Below, piece by piece: positions 1-9,496 of a stretch of DNA of 64,000 bases (position 1 is its first letter; each line of letters starts with the position of its first letter). This DNA is from Oscillospiraceae bacterium (GTDB lineage Bacteria; Bacillota; Clostridia; Oscillospirales; Oscillospiraceae): NCBI GenBank assembly GCA_022794215.1, contig JAAWEH010000007.1, positions 16,782-80,781 of the forward strand, given 5' to 3'. Below the pieces are notes generated by a model. It saw only the letters and a list, made by a program, of their open reading frames with translations, was not told the origin of the DNA and searched no databases. Position numbers and translations under genes: made by a program.

Positions 1-1
1 G

Positions 2-253
2 CGAATGCTGCTGGATCGGCAGCAGGAGCGGCTGACAAACAGCCTGAGCTTGTCGCTCAGCGCCCAGCGGCAGGACGTGGCCCGCCTTGCGGCGGCGCTG
101 GATGCGCTGAGTCCCCTGAAGGTGTTGGGGCGTGGATATGCCATTGCCCAGGGGCCGAAAGGAATTGTAAAGTCGGTGAAGGATGTAAAGGCCGGAGATG
201 ACCTGGAACTCCAACTGACAGACGGAAGGCTTCGCTGTGAGGTAAAGCCTTAA
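2..253 (+). CDS. xseA: Exodeoxyribonuclease VII large subunit, C-terminal fragment
   Basis: The reading frame is open from the left edge, so only the last 83 residues are seen. The tail LSPLKVLGRGYAIA is the characteristic XseA C-terminal motif that follows the long coiled coil. In known enzymes XseA is the nuclease subunit that degrades single-stranded DNA in both directions and needs several XseB subunits. It is followed after 34 bases by xseB, the normal partner, which supports the call. The catalytic domain lies outside the window. Confidence 0.9.
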   Translation, partial: RMLLDRQQERLTNSLSLSLSAQRQDVARLAAALDALSPLKVLGRGYAIAQGPKGIVKSVKDVKAGDDLELQLTDGRLRCEVKP

Positions 254-287
254 AAGAACCAGAAAAATTCCGAGGAGGAATACCGGT

Positions 288-524
288 ATGCCCGCAAAAA
301 AGCCCACGTTTGAAGAGGCCATGGAGCGCCTGGAAGTCATTGTATCGCGTTTGGAGCAGGGGGACGCTCCCTTGGAGGAGGCTATGGCCCTGTTTGAGGA
401 AGGAACCGCCCTGATGAAGCAGTGTTCCCAGACCCTGGATAAGGCCGAGCAGAAGGTGGCTAAGCTGTTTCCCGGGCGGGACGGCAAAGCGGTGGAAGAA
501 CCAATGGAGGATATGGAGCTGTGA
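288..524 (+). CDS. xseB: Exodeoxyribonuclease VII small subunit
   Basis: This 78-residue acidic protein has the XseB signature FEEAMERLEVIVSRLEQGDAP near the start and LFEEGTALMKQCSQTLDKAE in the middle, predicted to form two helices that bind the XseA coiled coil. Length is normal for the family. A GAGGAGG-type ribosome site precedes the ATG. Its TGA stop overlaps the GTG start of ispA (GTGA), so the two are likely translationally coupled. Confidence 0.95.
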   Translation: MPAKKPTFEEAMERLEVIVSRLEQGDAPLEEAMALFEEGTALMKQCSQTLDKAEQKVAKLFPGRDGKAVEEPMEDMEL

Positions 525-1399
525 ATTTTACACAACAGTTTATCGAGGATAAGGATCTGGTGGAGCAGGCGCTGAAAGAAGCCTTTCGGGGAAGAACGCC
601 CCATGCTGACCTATATGATGCTATGAACTACAGCCTTTTGGCTGGAGGAAAGCGACTGCGGCCGATCTTGACCCTGGAGACCTGCCGGCTGTGCGGGGGA
701 GACCCTGCTGCGGTGCTGCCCTTTGCCTGTGCGGTGGAGATGATCCACACCTATTCCCTGATCCATGACGACCTGCCTTGCATGGACAACGATGAGCTGC
801 GCCGGGGCAAACCCACCAACCATATGGTCTATGGAGAGGCCACAGCGGTGCTGGCGGGGGATGCTCTTTTAACGGCCGCCTTCGAGCTGGCACTGGAGGG
901 GAGAGGAAGCCTGGATCCCTTGGGAGTGCTGGAGGCGCTGCAATGTCTGGCCAACGCTGCCGGAGGCGCAGGCATGGTAGGAGGACAGGCCCTGGACATG
1001 GCGGGAGAAGGCCATGCGCTTACCCAGGCGGATGTGGAGGAGCTCCAGCGGTTGAAAACCGGGGCGCTCATCGCTGCTGCAGCCGAGATAGGCTGTATCT
1101 TAGCCGGGGGCAGCCCGGAGGAGCGGCAGGCCGTTGGCCTGTATGCCGCAAAGCTGGGTCAGGCCTTCCAGATCCGGGACGACATGCTGGACGTGACCGG
1201 GGACGAAGAGCGGCTGGGCAAACCGGTGGGTTCCGACGCCAAGGGGGAGAAAACCACCTTTGTTACCCTTCGGGGGCTGGAAGAGTGCGGACATCTGGTG
1301 GAGAAACTGACCCGGGAAGCGGTGGAGGCTCTTGCGGGGTTTGAAAAGCCGGAATTTTTACAGGAACTGGCCCAGGTATTGGTAGGCCGGAGCAATTGA
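521..1399 (+). CDS. ispA: Farnesyl/geranyl diphosphate synthase (polyprenyl synthetase)
   Basis: This 292-residue trans-prenyltransferase condenses isopentenyl diphosphate with allylic diphosphates to make the C15 (or C20) precursor for UppS and quinone-type lipids. Both aspartate-rich motifs are present: DDLPCMD at about residues 83-89 and DDMLD at 220-224, with GGKRLRP at 42-48. The GTG start overlaps the xseB stop. Placement between xseB and dxs is the usual Firmicutes arrangement, and product length (C15 versus C20) cannot be read with certainty. Confidence 0.93.
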   Translation: MNFTQQFIEDKDLVEQALKEAFRGRTPHADLYDAMNYSLLAGGKRLRPILTLETCRLCGGDPAAVLPFACAVEMIHTYSLIHDDLPCMDNDELRRGKPTNHMVYGEATAVLAGDALLTAAFELALEGRGSLDPLGVLEALQCLANAAGGAGMVGGQALDMAGEGHALTQADVEELQRLKTGALIAAAAEIGCILAGGSPEERQAVGLYAAKLGQAFQIRDDMLDVTGDEERLGKPVGSDAKGEKTTFVTLRGLEECGHLVEKLTREAVEALAGFEKPEFLQELAQVLVGRSN

Positions 1400-1411
1400 G
1401 GGGCGATGCCG

Positions 1412-1879
1412 ATGAAAAATGTGGTGGATTTTCTGACGGGAAATTTGATATTGAACCTTGCAATCATCGCCTGGGCCGCGGCGCAGCTTTTGAAGCTGGT
1501 GGTGGTGCTGGTGACAGAGCGGCGCTGGGACTGGCAGCACATTTTGTCCAGCGGGGGAATGCCCAGCTCTCATTCGGCCTGTGTCTGCGCCTGCGCATCA
1601 TCGGTGGGGTTTCTCTATGGTTGGGGTTCCCCGTTGTTCGCCATTGCAGCGGTCATGGCGGTGGTGGTGATGTACGACGCTTTCAACGTTCGCCGGGAGA
1701 CGGGGGAACAGGCGAAGATTTTGAATTACATGATGGAACATTGGGCGCAGATGAAACCGGAGGAGATTTTTGACAAGGCCCTAAAGGAGCTGATCGGCCA
1801 CACTCCGCTTCAGGTTTTCATGGGAGCCTTGCTGGGAATTGCCATAGGTTGGGGCGGGGCCTATTGGCTCACCCGCTGA
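1412..1879 (+). CDS. Divergent PAP2-family membrane protein (YuiD-like)
   Basis: A 155-residue membrane protein of the divergent PAP2 (DUF212) family. The motif GGMPSSHSA matches the phosphatase core signature, and YDAFNVRRETGEQA is typical of the family; three to four membrane helices are visible. The ATG at 1412 is chosen over the one at 1406 because the GAGGGG site at 1398-1403 is 8 bases from it but only 2 from the earlier one. Members may act on lipid or prenyl diphosphates, which would suit its place between ispA and dxs, but the substrate is not established. Confidence 0.8.
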   Translation: MKNVVDFLTGNLILNLAIIAWAAAQLLKLVVVLVTERRWDWQHILSSGGMPSSHSACVCACASSVGFLYGWGSPLFAIAAVMAVVVMYDAFNVRRETGEQAKILNYMMEHWAQMKPEEIFDKALKELIGHTPLQVFMGALLGIAIGWGGAYWLTR

Positions 1880-1930
1880 AAAAGCTGCGGGAAATGATCG
1901 CATTAGACTGGATCGGGGAGGGTACAGGCC

Positions 1931-3796
1931 TTGCTGGATATTCCGAATAATCTGCATCTGATTAACGATGCCGAGGCCGAGACTCTTTGTGCCCAGCTGC
2001 GGCAGCGGCTGGTGGAGGTGGTATCCCAAACAGGCGGACACCTGGCCTCCAACCTGGGGGCGGTGGAGCTGACGGTAGCCCTTCACCGGGTCTTTGCCCC
2101 GGAGCGGGACAGGTTGGTCTTTGACGTGGGGCACCAATGCTATAGCCATAAAATACTCACCGGCCGGGACAGCCTGATGGATACCCTGCGCACCTTTGGG
2201 GGCATCAGCGGATTTCCCAAGCCGGCGGAGAGCATCTGTGACCCCTTTGTGGTAGGGCATGCGTCTACGGCGGTCTCTGCGGCGGTGGGCATGGCCCGGG
2301 CGCGGACGCTGATGGGGAAGGATTACCATGTGGTGGCCCTGCTGGGGGATGGGGCCCTCTCCGGCGGCCTTGCCTATGAGGGGCTTTCCGACGCGGGAGA
2401 CAGCGGGGAACCTTTGTTGGTCATTTTGAATGACAACGGTATGTCCATTACCCAGAGCGTAGGCGGTGTGGCTGAGCATTTGGCCCGACAGCGGCTGAAG
2501 CCCCAATATCTCAGCTTCAAAAAGGGATACCGGCGAGTCATGCAGGCCTTTTCCCTGGGCCGGCACGTATACAGGGTAACCCATAAAATCAAAACGGCGG
2601 TGAAGGAAACCTTGCTGCCCTGCTCTCTTTTTGAGGACATGGGCTTTACCTATCTGGGGCCGGTGGACGGCCACGATGTGAAGGGCCTGACCCGGCTGTT
2701 GAAATATGCCAAGGAGCTGGAGGGGCCTGTGCTCCTTCATGTCCGTACGGTAAAGGGCAAGGGCTATGCCCCGGCGGAAGGGGAGCCCGACCGTTTTCAC
2801 GGCGTGGGAAAATTTGATCCGGTTTCGGGCAGAGCGCTGTCCCCGGCAAGCCCCAACTTTTCCTCTGCCTTTGGCGAGACCTTGTGTGCCCTGGCGGAGA
2901 AAGACTCCCGCATCTGTGCCGTTACTGCCGCCATGCAGCCGGGCACCGGACTGGATGGGTTTGCCCAACGGTTCCGCCCGCGGTTTTTTGATGTGGGCAT
3001 TGCCGAGGGACATGCGGTTACCATGTGTGCGGGAATGGCCAAGCAGGGTATGATTCCTGTCTTCGCGGTCTATTCCTCCTTCCTCCAGCGCTCTTACGAC
3101 ATGCTGATCCATGATGTAGCGCTTCAAAACCTCCATGTAGTTTTCTGCGTGGATCGGGCGGGGCTGGTGGGGGAGGACGGAGAGACCCACCACGGGGTGT
3201 TTGACGTGGCCTTTCTGGATACCATTCCCGGTATGACAGTGTTAGCCCCAGCTTCCTTTGCGGAGCTTCGCACCATGCTGAATTACGCGATTTACCAGGT
3301 CAAGGGGCCTGTGGCCATCCGCTACCCTCGCGGCGGGGAAGGAGACTATACAGCCGACAGTGGTATAGACGCTGCGGTGGTTCTCCGAAAGGGGACGGAT
3401 GTGACCCTGGCGGGGTATGGCCCCCAGATAAACGCTCTTTTGAAGGCGGCGGAGACCCTTGGGGAAAAGGGAATTTCTGCTGAGGTGGTCAAGCTCAATA
3501 TTCTGACTCCTGCCTCGTGGGGAGAGCTGTTTGACTCGGTGAGCAAGACAGGCAGACTGTGGTTTTATGAGGAGGTCATGGCCGCCAACTGTGTTGGCCG
3601 GCGGGTGGCGGCGGATCTGAGCGTATATGGTATTGCCGCACAATACGTTGCCCTGCGGAATTTGGGCGACAGGGTTCCGCCTCAGGGCAGGACGGAGCAG
3701 CTGCGCAGAATGAACAATTTGGATGCCGAAAGCATTGTCCGGCAAGTGGAGGAGGTGACCGTCCTTGAAAAAACGGCTGGACGTACTTCTGGTTGA
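1931..3796 (+). CDS. dxs: 1-deoxy-D-xylulose-5-phosphate synthase
   Basis: This 621-residue thiamine-diphosphate enzyme joins pyruvate and glyceraldehyde 3-phosphate, the entry step of the MEP isoprenoid pathway. The N-terminal domain has FDVGHQCYSHKILTGR near 64-79 and the cofactor motif GDGALSGG at 139-146 followed by NDNGMSI; the middle and C-terminal transketolase-like domains follow (DRAGLVGEDGETHHG, PVAIRYPRG). The start is TTG. The end overlaps tlyA by 32 bases. Length is typical. Confidence 0.96.
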   Translation: MLDIPNNLHLINDAEAETLCAQLRQRLVEVVSQTGGHLASNLGAVELTVALHRVFAPERDRLVFDVGHQCYSHKILTGRDSLMDTLRTFGGISGFPKPAESICDPFVVGHASTAVSAAVGMARARTLMGKDYHVVALLGDGALSGGLAYEGLSDAGDSGEPLLVILNDNGMSITQSVGGVAEHLARQRLKPQYLSFKKGYRRVMQAFSLGRHVYRVTHKIKTAVKETLLPCSLFEDMGFTYLGPVDGHDVKGLTRLLKYAKELEGPVLLHVRTVKGKGYAPAEGEPDRFHGVGKFDPVSGRALSPASPNFSSAFGETLCALAEKDSRICAVTAAMQPGTGLDGFAQRFRPRFFDVGIAEGHAVTMCAGMAKQGMIPVFAVYSSFLQRSYDMLIHDVALQNLHVVFCVDRAGLVGEDGETHHGVFDVAFLDTIPGMTVLAPASFAELRTMLNYAIYQVKGPVAIRYPRGGEGDYTADSGIDAAVVLRKGTDVTLAGYGPQINALLKAAETLGEKGISAEVVKLNILTPASWGELFDSVSKTGRLWFYEEVMAANCVGRRVAADLSVYGIAAQYVALRNLGDRVPPQGRTEQLRRMNNLDAESIVRQVEEVTVLEKTAGRTSG

Positions 3797-4571
3797 GCAG
3801 GGGCTTGTGGAATCCCGCCAGAAGGCCCAGGCTCTCATTATGGCAGGCCAGGTCTATGTGAAGGGACAGAAGGTGGACAAGGCCGGCACACCCACTGATC
3901 CCGGCGCTCCTATCGAGCTGCGGGGGGGCGGACTGAAATATGTGAGCCGGGGAGGGCTGAAGCTGGAAAAGGCCATGGAGACCTGGCCCATCCGGATAGA
4001 AGGTGCAGTTTGCGCGGACATTGGGGCCTCCACAGGTGGTTTTACCGACTGTATGCTCCAAAATGGGGCCAGTAAGGTTTACGCTGTGGATGTGGGTTAC
4101 GGCCAGTTTGCCTGGAAGCTGCGCAGTGATTCACGGGTGGTCTGTCTGGAACGAACCAATGCCCGGTATCTCACCCACGAGGAAGTGCCTGATGAGCTGG
4201 ATTTTGCCAGCGTAGATGTATCTTTTATTTCTCTCAATTTGATCCTTCCGGCCCTGGGTGGACTAATGAAACCGTCCGCCCAGGCGGTTTGCCTTATCAA
4301 ACCTCAGTTTGAGGCAGGGCGGGAGAAGGTGGGCAAAAAAGGCGTGGTTCGGGACAAGGCGGTTCATTTGGAGGTGCTGGAACACTTTTTTGACCATGCC
4401 AGGGCCGCCGGTTTTGGGGTCTTGGGGCTGACATGGTCGCCCATCCGGGGACCGGAGGGCAACATTGAATACTTAGGCTGGCTGTCTGCCGGAGGGGAAA
4501 CCACTTGGGAGGGAGACCTGAATGCTCTGGTGGAGGCCTCCCACGCCGGCCTGGAGGGGGAAGCCACATGA
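3765..4571 (+). CDS. tlyA: TlyA-family rRNA 2'-O-methyltransferase / hemolysin-like
   Basis: A 268-residue protein with an N-terminal S4 RNA-binding domain (RLDVLLVEQGLVESRQKAQALIMAG, residues about 4-28) and an FtsJ-like SAM methyltransferase domain (ADIGASTGGFTDCML, IKPQFEAGREKVGKKGVV). In characterised members it methylates cytidine ribose in 16S and 23S rRNA, which affects capreomycin sensitivity; whether both sites are modified here is unknown. The start is TTG inside the end of dxs, and its stop overlaps the nadK start (ATGA). Confidence 0.92.
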   Translation: MKKRLDVLLVEQGLVESRQKAQALIMAGQVYVKGQKVDKAGTPTDPGAPIELRGGGLKYVSRGGLKLEKAMETWPIRIEGAVCADIGASTGGFTDCMLQNGASKVYAVDVGYGQFAWKLRSDSRVVCLERTNARYLTHEEVPDELDFASVDVSFISLNLILPALGGLMKPSAQAVCLIKPQFEAGREKVGKKGVVRDKAVHLEVLEHFFDHARAAGFGVLGLTWSPIRGPEGNIEYLGWLSAGGETTWEGDLNALVEASHAGLEGEAT

Positions 4572-5437
4572 GGATCGTTTTAAGCCCAAACCCCTATCGG
4601 GATAAGGGGTTGAAGGCGGCGCAGGCGGCAGAAAAGGTGCTGCGGGAAGCAGGGGTAGAGACCTGCATGTGCCTGCCTTTTGATCTGGAACAGAGCAGTG
4701 TGGAGGTGCCGGGGCATCTCCGGTTTTTGCCGGAGGAGGAGGCGCTCCAGGGTGCGGATATGCTGGTTTGTTTCGGAGGAGACGGTACGATCCTCCATGC
4801 CGCAAAGGACGCCCAAAATCACGGTTTGCCGGTATTGGGAGTGAACTTGGGCAGCGTAGGCTTTATGGCGGAGCTGGAGACCTCCGAGCTGGCGCTTTTG
4901 GCGAAGCTGACCCAGGGAAAATACCGGCTGGAGGAGCGGATGATGCTAGACGTGGCCGTTCGCCGGGAGGGGAAGACCATTTACCGGGATCTGGCTCTTA
5001 ACGATGCGGTGATCACCAAGGGAGCGGTGGCCCGGATCATTGACCTGGACGTGAAGGCAGACGGCGTTTTGGTGGGGCGGTTCCCCGGAGATGGGATCAT
5101 TGTCTCCACCCCCACCGGCTCCACCGCCTATGCCATGTCTGCCGGCGGCCCCATTGTGGAGCCTACGGCAGAAAATATTTTGGTAACGCCCATCTGTCCC
5201 CATGCCCTTCACGCCCGGTCCTTTGTACTGGATCGAAACCGTTCGGTGGCGGTGAAAATGGGGAAATTGACCCGCAAAACGGCCTATCTTTCGGTGGATG
5301 GGGGCAAGGCCTTTCGTCTGGGAAGCAGCGATCAGGTGGAGCTTCACCGTTCCCGCTCCCGGGCAAAACTGGTTCGATTGACCAATCGGAGCTTTTATAC
5401 CATCGTGAATCAGAAATTAGGGAGGACTGACAGGTGA
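4568..5437 (+). CDS. nadK: NAD kinase
   Basis: This 289-residue enzyme phosphorylates NAD to NADP. The diagnostic GGDGT is at residues 70-74, with the NAD-contacting LNDAVI and the family signature STPTGSTAYAMSAGGPI further on. The frame stays open upstream inside tlyA, but the ATG at 4568 gives MRIVLSPNP, the normal N-terminus, and a 4-base overlap with the tlyA stop. Its stop overlaps the argR GTG start, so tlyA-nadK-argR form one coupled unit. Confidence 0.95.
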   Translation: MRIVLSPNPYRDKGLKAAQAAEKVLREAGVETCMCLPFDLEQSSVEVPGHLRFLPEEEALQGADMLVCFGGDGTILHAAKDAQNHGLPVLGVNLGSVGFMAELETSELALLAKLTQGKYRLEERMMLDVAVRREGKTIYRDLALNDAVITKGAVARIIDLDVKADGVLVGRFPGDGIIVSTPTGSTAYAMSAGGPIVEPTAENILVTPICPHALHARSFVLDRNRSVAVKMGKLTRKTAYLSVDGGKAFRLGSSDQVELHRSRSRAKLVRLTNRSFYTIVNQKLGRTDR

Positions 5438-5886
5438 AAAGCAAGCGCCAACAGGAAATTTTAGATATCATCTCCACCAGGGAGGTGGAGACCCAGGAGC
5501 AGCTTTTAGAGCACCTGAAGGAGCGGGGGATCGTTACCACCCAAGCCACTATTTCCCGGGATATTAAGCAGCTCCATCTGGTAAAGGAGCTTACTGCCGG
5601 AGGGATCTACAAGTACGCGGTATCTCAGCGGAAGGTGGCAGCGGGTTTTGCCGGAAAGCTGCGTACGATCTTCCGGGAGAGTATCACCTCCTTTGATATG
5701 GCCCAAAATATTGTGGTTTTAAAGACCATGGCGGGGTTGGCCAACGCCGCGGGAGCTGCCATTGACGGAATGGAACTGCCCGGCTTGGTGGGCTCTTTGG
5801 CGGGGGATGATACCGTTCTTCTCATTATGCGCTCCAATGAGGCAGCGGCGGAATTCTGCGAGGAGATCCGGGAGATGCTGCTTTGA
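5434..5886 (+). CDS. argR: Arginine repressor ArgR/AhrC
   Basis: A 150-residue repressor. The N-terminal winged helix contains TQATISRDIKQLHLVK (about 32-47); the C-terminal hexamerisation and arginine-binding domain contains NAAGAAIDGMELPGLVGSLAGDDTVLL, where the aspartates bind arginine. It starts with GTG overlapping the nadK stop. The nadK-argR-recN order is conserved in Firmicutes, where ArgR controls arginine genes elsewhere rather than this operon. Confidence 0.95.
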   Translation: MKSKRQQEILDIISTREVETQEQLLEHLKERGIVTTQATISRDIKQLHLVKELTAGGIYKYAVSQRKVAAGFAGKLRTIFRESITSFDMAQNIVVLKTMAGLANAAGAAIDGMELPGLVGSLAGDDTVLLIMRSNEAAAEFCEEIREMLL

Positions 5887-5921
5887 GGGGAATCCTTTGG
5901 CGCTTTGGGAAAACGATGTAA

Positions 5922-5943
5922 GGGCCGCTGTTTGCAGCGGCCC
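5922..5943. other. Intercistronic stem-loop between argR and recN
   Basis: A perfect 9-base-pair inverted repeat (GGGCCGCTG / CAGCGGCCC, loop TTTG) sits in the 80-base gap after argR. No T-run follows, so it is not a standard intrinsic terminator. It may protect or separate the upstream message. Confidence 0.5.
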
Positions 5944-5975
5944 ATACCCATACCTGTGAAAAAGGAGTGAGGTTC

Positions 5976-7673
5976 ATGCTCTCCGTCCTTCACATTGAAA
6001 ATATTGCCGTGATCGAGTCGGCGGACATCCTTTTCGGCCCGGGCTTCAACGCCCTCACCGGTGAGACCGGTGCGGGCAAGTCCATCGTGGTAGATGCCAT
6101 GAGCGCCGTTACCGGGGAGCGAACCAGCCGGGAACTGATCCGTACCGGAGCCCGCTCTGCGCTGGTCACGGGTACCTTTACAGAGGTAAAGGCGCTGCCT
6201 TGGCTGACGGCCAACGGCTTTGCTCCCGATGAAAATGGGGAGATGCTCCTCCAGCGGGAGATTCTGCCCGACGGCAAGAACCTCTGCCGGGTCAATGGCC
6301 GGCCGGTGACGGTGGCCCAGCTCAAGGCGCTGGGGCAGCAGCTTTTGAATATCCATGGTCAGCACGATGGCCAACAGCTGCTGGATGAGGGCTGTCACCT
6401 GGGATATCTGGATCGCTTCGGGGGGACAGAGGGCCCTTTGGTGGCGTACCAGCAGGCATATCAAAAGCTGACTGCGCTGGAGCGGAAGATCGCCTGCCTG
6501 CAAATGGACGAAAGCGAGAAGGCCAGAAGGGTGGATACCCTTCAATTTCAGATCGGTGAGCTGGAGCGGGCAGAGCTGACGGCGGGGGAAGAGGAGGCGC
6601 TGAATGAGCGCAGGGATATCCTCCGCAATGCCGCTGACCTGGCGCAGGCGGCCCAGGGCGCTCACTATGCCCTGTCAGGAGATGAGGACAGCGCCGGGGC
6701 GGTGGCCCTTCTCATGGAGGCAGAGCAGGCCCTGGAGCGGACAGCGGGGGTGAGCCCGGAGCTGGATGAGCTGCGGGAAAGGCTTACTGACTGCCGCTGT
6801 CAGGTTCAGGACGTGGCAGATTCCGCCCGGGATCTGTCGGGAAGCTTTGACTTTGAACCTGGGGAGCTGGATCAGCTGGAGAGCCGCTTGGATCTTCTGT
6901 ACCGCCTGAAAAAAAAGTACGGCGGCAGTGTGGAGGAAATGCTGGATTATCTGGATCGGTGCCAGAAAGAGCTGGATGAGATCCAGTTTGCCGATGATGC
7001 CCTTTGCCGCTTGGAGCAGGAGCGGGCCAAGGCGCTAAAAGAAGCCAAGGCTTTGGCCCAAGCCCTTTCGGAGTGCCGAAAGAGTGCGGGTAAAGCCCTG
7101 GAGGAGCGGATCCAGGCAGAGCTTGCCCAGCTGGACATGCCGAAGGTTCGTTTCCGGGTGGAGTTTGAAGAAATCGCGGGCGAAACAGGGCTCAATGCCG
7201 ATGGCATGGATCTGGTGCGCTTTCTCATGTCCGCCAATGTGGGAGAGGATTTGAAGCCGATTCAAAAGATCGCCTCTGGCGGTGAATTGGCCCGGATCAT
7301 GCTGTGTTTAAAAAACGTGTTGGCGGAAAATGACGATGTGGGAACCCTGGTTTTTGACGAGGTGGATACGGGGGTATCCGGCCGGGCGGCCCAGAAGGTG
7401 GCGGAAAAGCTGGCCCAGGTTGCCTGCCGCAAGCAGGTGCTCTGTGTGACTCACCTGCCGCAGTTGGCGGCCATGGCCGACGTTCACTTTTCGGTGGAGA
7501 AGGGGGAGCGCGGGGGTCGGACGTATACGGCGGTAGAGTCGTTGGAGCGGGGCAGAAGGCAGCAGGAGCTGGCCCGCCTCACCTCCGGTGAACATATTAC
7601 CGCCTCGGCCCTGGACAGTGCGGGAGAGCTTCTGGACGCGGCGGAGAGCTATAAAAAAACGCTGCACGGCTAA
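5976..7673 (+). CDS. recN: DNA repair protein RecN
   Basis: A 565-residue SMC-like ATPase that acts at DNA double-strand breaks. Walker A is GETGAGKS at residues 29-36, the central part is coiled coil, and the C-terminal half has the ABC signature KIASGGELARIMLCLK, Walker B LVFDEVDTGVSG and VTHLPQLAAMAD. The ATG at 5976 is chosen because AAAGGAG at 5961-5967 is 8 bases upstream; an in-frame GTG at 5967 lies inside that site. Confidence 0.96.
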   Translation: MLSVLHIENIAVIESADILFGPGFNALTGETGAGKSIVVDAMSAVTGERTSRELIRTGARSALVTGTFTEVKALPWLTANGFAPDENGEMLLQREILPDGKNLCRVNGRPVTVAQLKALGQQLLNIHGQHDGQQLLDEGCHLGYLDRFGGTEGPLVAYQQAYQKLTALERKIACLQMDESEKARRVDTLQFQIGELERAELTAGEEEALNERRDILRNAADLAQAAQGAHYALSGDEDSAGAVALLMEAEQALERTAGVSPELDELRERLTDCRCQVQDVADSARDLSGSFDFEPGELDQLESRLDLLYRLKKKYGGSVEEMLDYLDRCQKELDEIQFADDALCRLEQERAKALKEAKALAQALSECRKSAGKALEERIQAELAQLDMPKVRFRVEFEEIAGETGLNADGMDLVRFLMSANVGEDLKPIQKIASGGELARIMLCLKNVLAENDDVGTLVFDEVDTGVSGRAAQKVAEKLAQVACRKQVLCVTHLPQLAAMADVHFSVEKGERGGRTYTAVESLERGRRQQELARLTSGEHITASALDSAGELLDAAESYKKTLHG

Positions 7674-7716
7674 AGTGCCGTCATTTCACATACACTGGCA
7701 GAAAGGAGGAAGGGCC

Positions 7717-8628
7717 GTGGATGATTGGGATATCCTGGAGCAAGAATTGAAAAAAGCCTGTCCCGGAATGAAAGTATGCCGGAATGAGCCCATGGCGAAG
7801 CGAACCACCTTCCGGGTGGGAGGGAATGCCGCAATAATGGTTTTTCCGCAGACGGAGCAGGAGGCCGCTGCCGCCCTTCAGACACTCTGCCGGATGGAGA
7901 TTGCCCCCTTCTTCTTGGGCAATGGCTCCAATCTGCTGGTTTCCGACAGCGGTTATGAGGGCGTTGTGGTCAAATATTCCGCAGTGCTGCACCCTCAGGA
8001 GAGGGATGGAGTGTTTGTCGCCGGGGGAGCCACCCTTTTGAGCGAGCTGTCCACTGCCGCGGCAAAGAGCGGATTAAAAGGTTTGGAGTTTGCCTATGGG
8101 ATTCCCGGCACTGTGGGCGGAGCTGTTACCATGAATGCGGGCGCCTACGCAGGCGAGATGGCCCAGGTGGTTTCCTGGGTCAAGGTTATGGACGGACAGG
8201 GGAATGTGGAGACCATCCCCGCTGAAAGCTGTGATTTTTCTTATCGCCACAGCGCTTTTTCCGATGGAAAGAGGCTTGTTTTGGAGGCGGGCTTTTCTCT
8301 TGCACCCGGCGATCAAGGGGAAATCCAGGCCAAAATGACCGAGCTGCTGACCCAGCGGAAGGTCAAGCAGCCCCTGGAATACCCTTCGGCGGGCAGCACC
8401 TTCAAGCGGCCCCCCGGATATTTTGCCGCCGCCCTTATTGACCAGTGTGGGCTGAAAGGCCTGACGGTAGGCGGGGCTCAGGTGTCGGAAAAGCACGCCG
8501 GCTTTGTCATCAACCGGGGCGGGGCCACCTGCACTGATATCCTGACGCTGGTGGAGCAGGTGAAAGAGCGGGTCCTGGCGGAGACAGGCGTTGCGTTGGA
8601 ATTAGAGGTCAAGACTCTGGGAGTGTGA
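7717..8628 (+). CDS. murB: UDP-N-acetylmuramate dehydrogenase
   Basis: A 303-residue FAD enzyme that reduces UDP-GlcNAc-enolpyruvate to UDP-MurNAc in peptidoglycan synthesis. The FAD-binding motif GNGSNLLVSD, GIPGTVGGAVTMNAGAYAGE and the C-terminal SAGSTFKRPPG are present; the last places it in the shorter type II MurB group common in Firmicutes. The GTG at 7717 is picked because GGAGG at 7705-7709 lies 7 bases upstream; the frame is open earlier, within the end of recN, but without a good site. Confidence 0.95.
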   Translation: MDDWDILEQELKKACPGMKVCRNEPMAKRTTFRVGGNAAIMVFPQTEQEAAAALQTLCRMEIAPFFLGNGSNLLVSDSGYEGVVVKYSAVLHPQERDGVFVAGGATLLSELSTAAAKSGLKGLEFAYGIPGTVGGAVTMNAGAYAGEMAQVVSWVKVMDGQGNVETIPAESCDFSYRHSAFSDGKRLVLEAGFSLAPGDQGEIQAKMTELLTQRKVKQPLEYPSAGSTFKRPPGYFAAALIDQCGLKGLTVGGAQVSEKHAGFVINRGGATCTDILTLVEQVKERVLAETGVALELEVKTLGV

Positions 8629-8632
8629 AAGC

Positions 8633-9496
8633 ATGGAATTTATTGTGATATCGGGTCTTTCCGGGGCGGGAAAAAGCCGGGCGGCCTCCTTTATGGAGGA
8701 TATCGGCTACTTTGTAGTGGATAATATGCCGGCGGCGCTGATCCCTAAGTTTGCCGAGCTGTGCATGGCGGGACAGGGACAGTATGACCGGGTGGCCATC
8801 GTCTGCGATATCCGGGGTGGGCAGACCTTCGACGGCCTCTTTTCCGCCCTTGCGGACTTGGAAAAGATGGGCTGTGACCATAAGATTCTTTATGTGGAGG
8901 CAAGCCCGGAAACCATTATCAAACGGTACAAAGAGACCCGCAGACGCCATCCCCTGGCCAAGGACAACCGGTCTTTGGACGAGGCGGTGCGGCTGGAGCG
9001 AACCATTCTGGCTCCGGTGAGATCCCGGGCCGAATATGTTGTGGATACCACCGCGTTTTCTACCGCGAAGCTCCGGGGGGAGATCTTGCGGATCTTTGGA
9101 GACGGCGGCCCCCAGCAGGCCATGAGCGTCAGCGTGATCTCCTTCGGCTTCAAATACGGTATCCCCATTGAGGCGGATCTGGTTTTTGACGTGCGGTTTT
9201 TGCCCAATCCGTTTTACATCGCGGAGCTGCGTCATCAGACCGGGATCGATAAGCCGGTCTATGATTTCGTTTTCGGCTATCAGCAGAGCAAGGACTTCAT
9301 GACTTATCTGGAGCGCTTGATCGGCTTCCTGCTGCCCCAATATGTGGAGGAGGGCAAGGCTGCTCTGGTGATCGCCATAGGCTGTACCGGCGGACAGCAC
9401 CGGTCGGTGGCGGTGACCCGGGCCCTGGCCGATTTTATCCGGCAGAAAGGATATAACGCCACGGAAAACCACCGGGATATGACGAGGGCGCAGTGA
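8633..9496 (+). CDS. rapZ: RapZ/YvcJ-family nucleotide-binding protein
   Basis: A 287-residue P-loop protein: GLSGAGKS at residues 8-15, YVEASPETIIKRYKETRRRHP in the middle and the C-terminal GCTGGQHRSV signature. In E. coli RapZ is an RNase adaptor that controls glmS through small RNAs; in B. subtilis YvcJ hydrolyses GTP and affects competence. The local role is not known. It sits 4 bases after murB and overlaps yvcK, matching the conserved rapZ-yvcK-whiA block. Confidence 0.93.
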   Translation: MEFIVISGLSGAGKSRAASFMEDIGYFVVDNMPAALIPKFAELCMAGQGQYDRVAIVCDIRGGQTFDGLFSALADLEKMGCDHKILYVEASPETIIKRYKETRRRHPLAKDNRSLDEAVRLERTILAPVRSRAEYVVDTTAFSTAKLRGEILRIFGDGGPQQAMSVSVISFGFKYGIPIEADLVFDVRFLPNPFYIAELRHQTGIDKPVYDFVFGYQQSKDFMTYLERLIGFLLPQYVEEGKAALVIAIGCTGGQHRSVAVTRALADFIRQKGYNATENHRDMTRAQ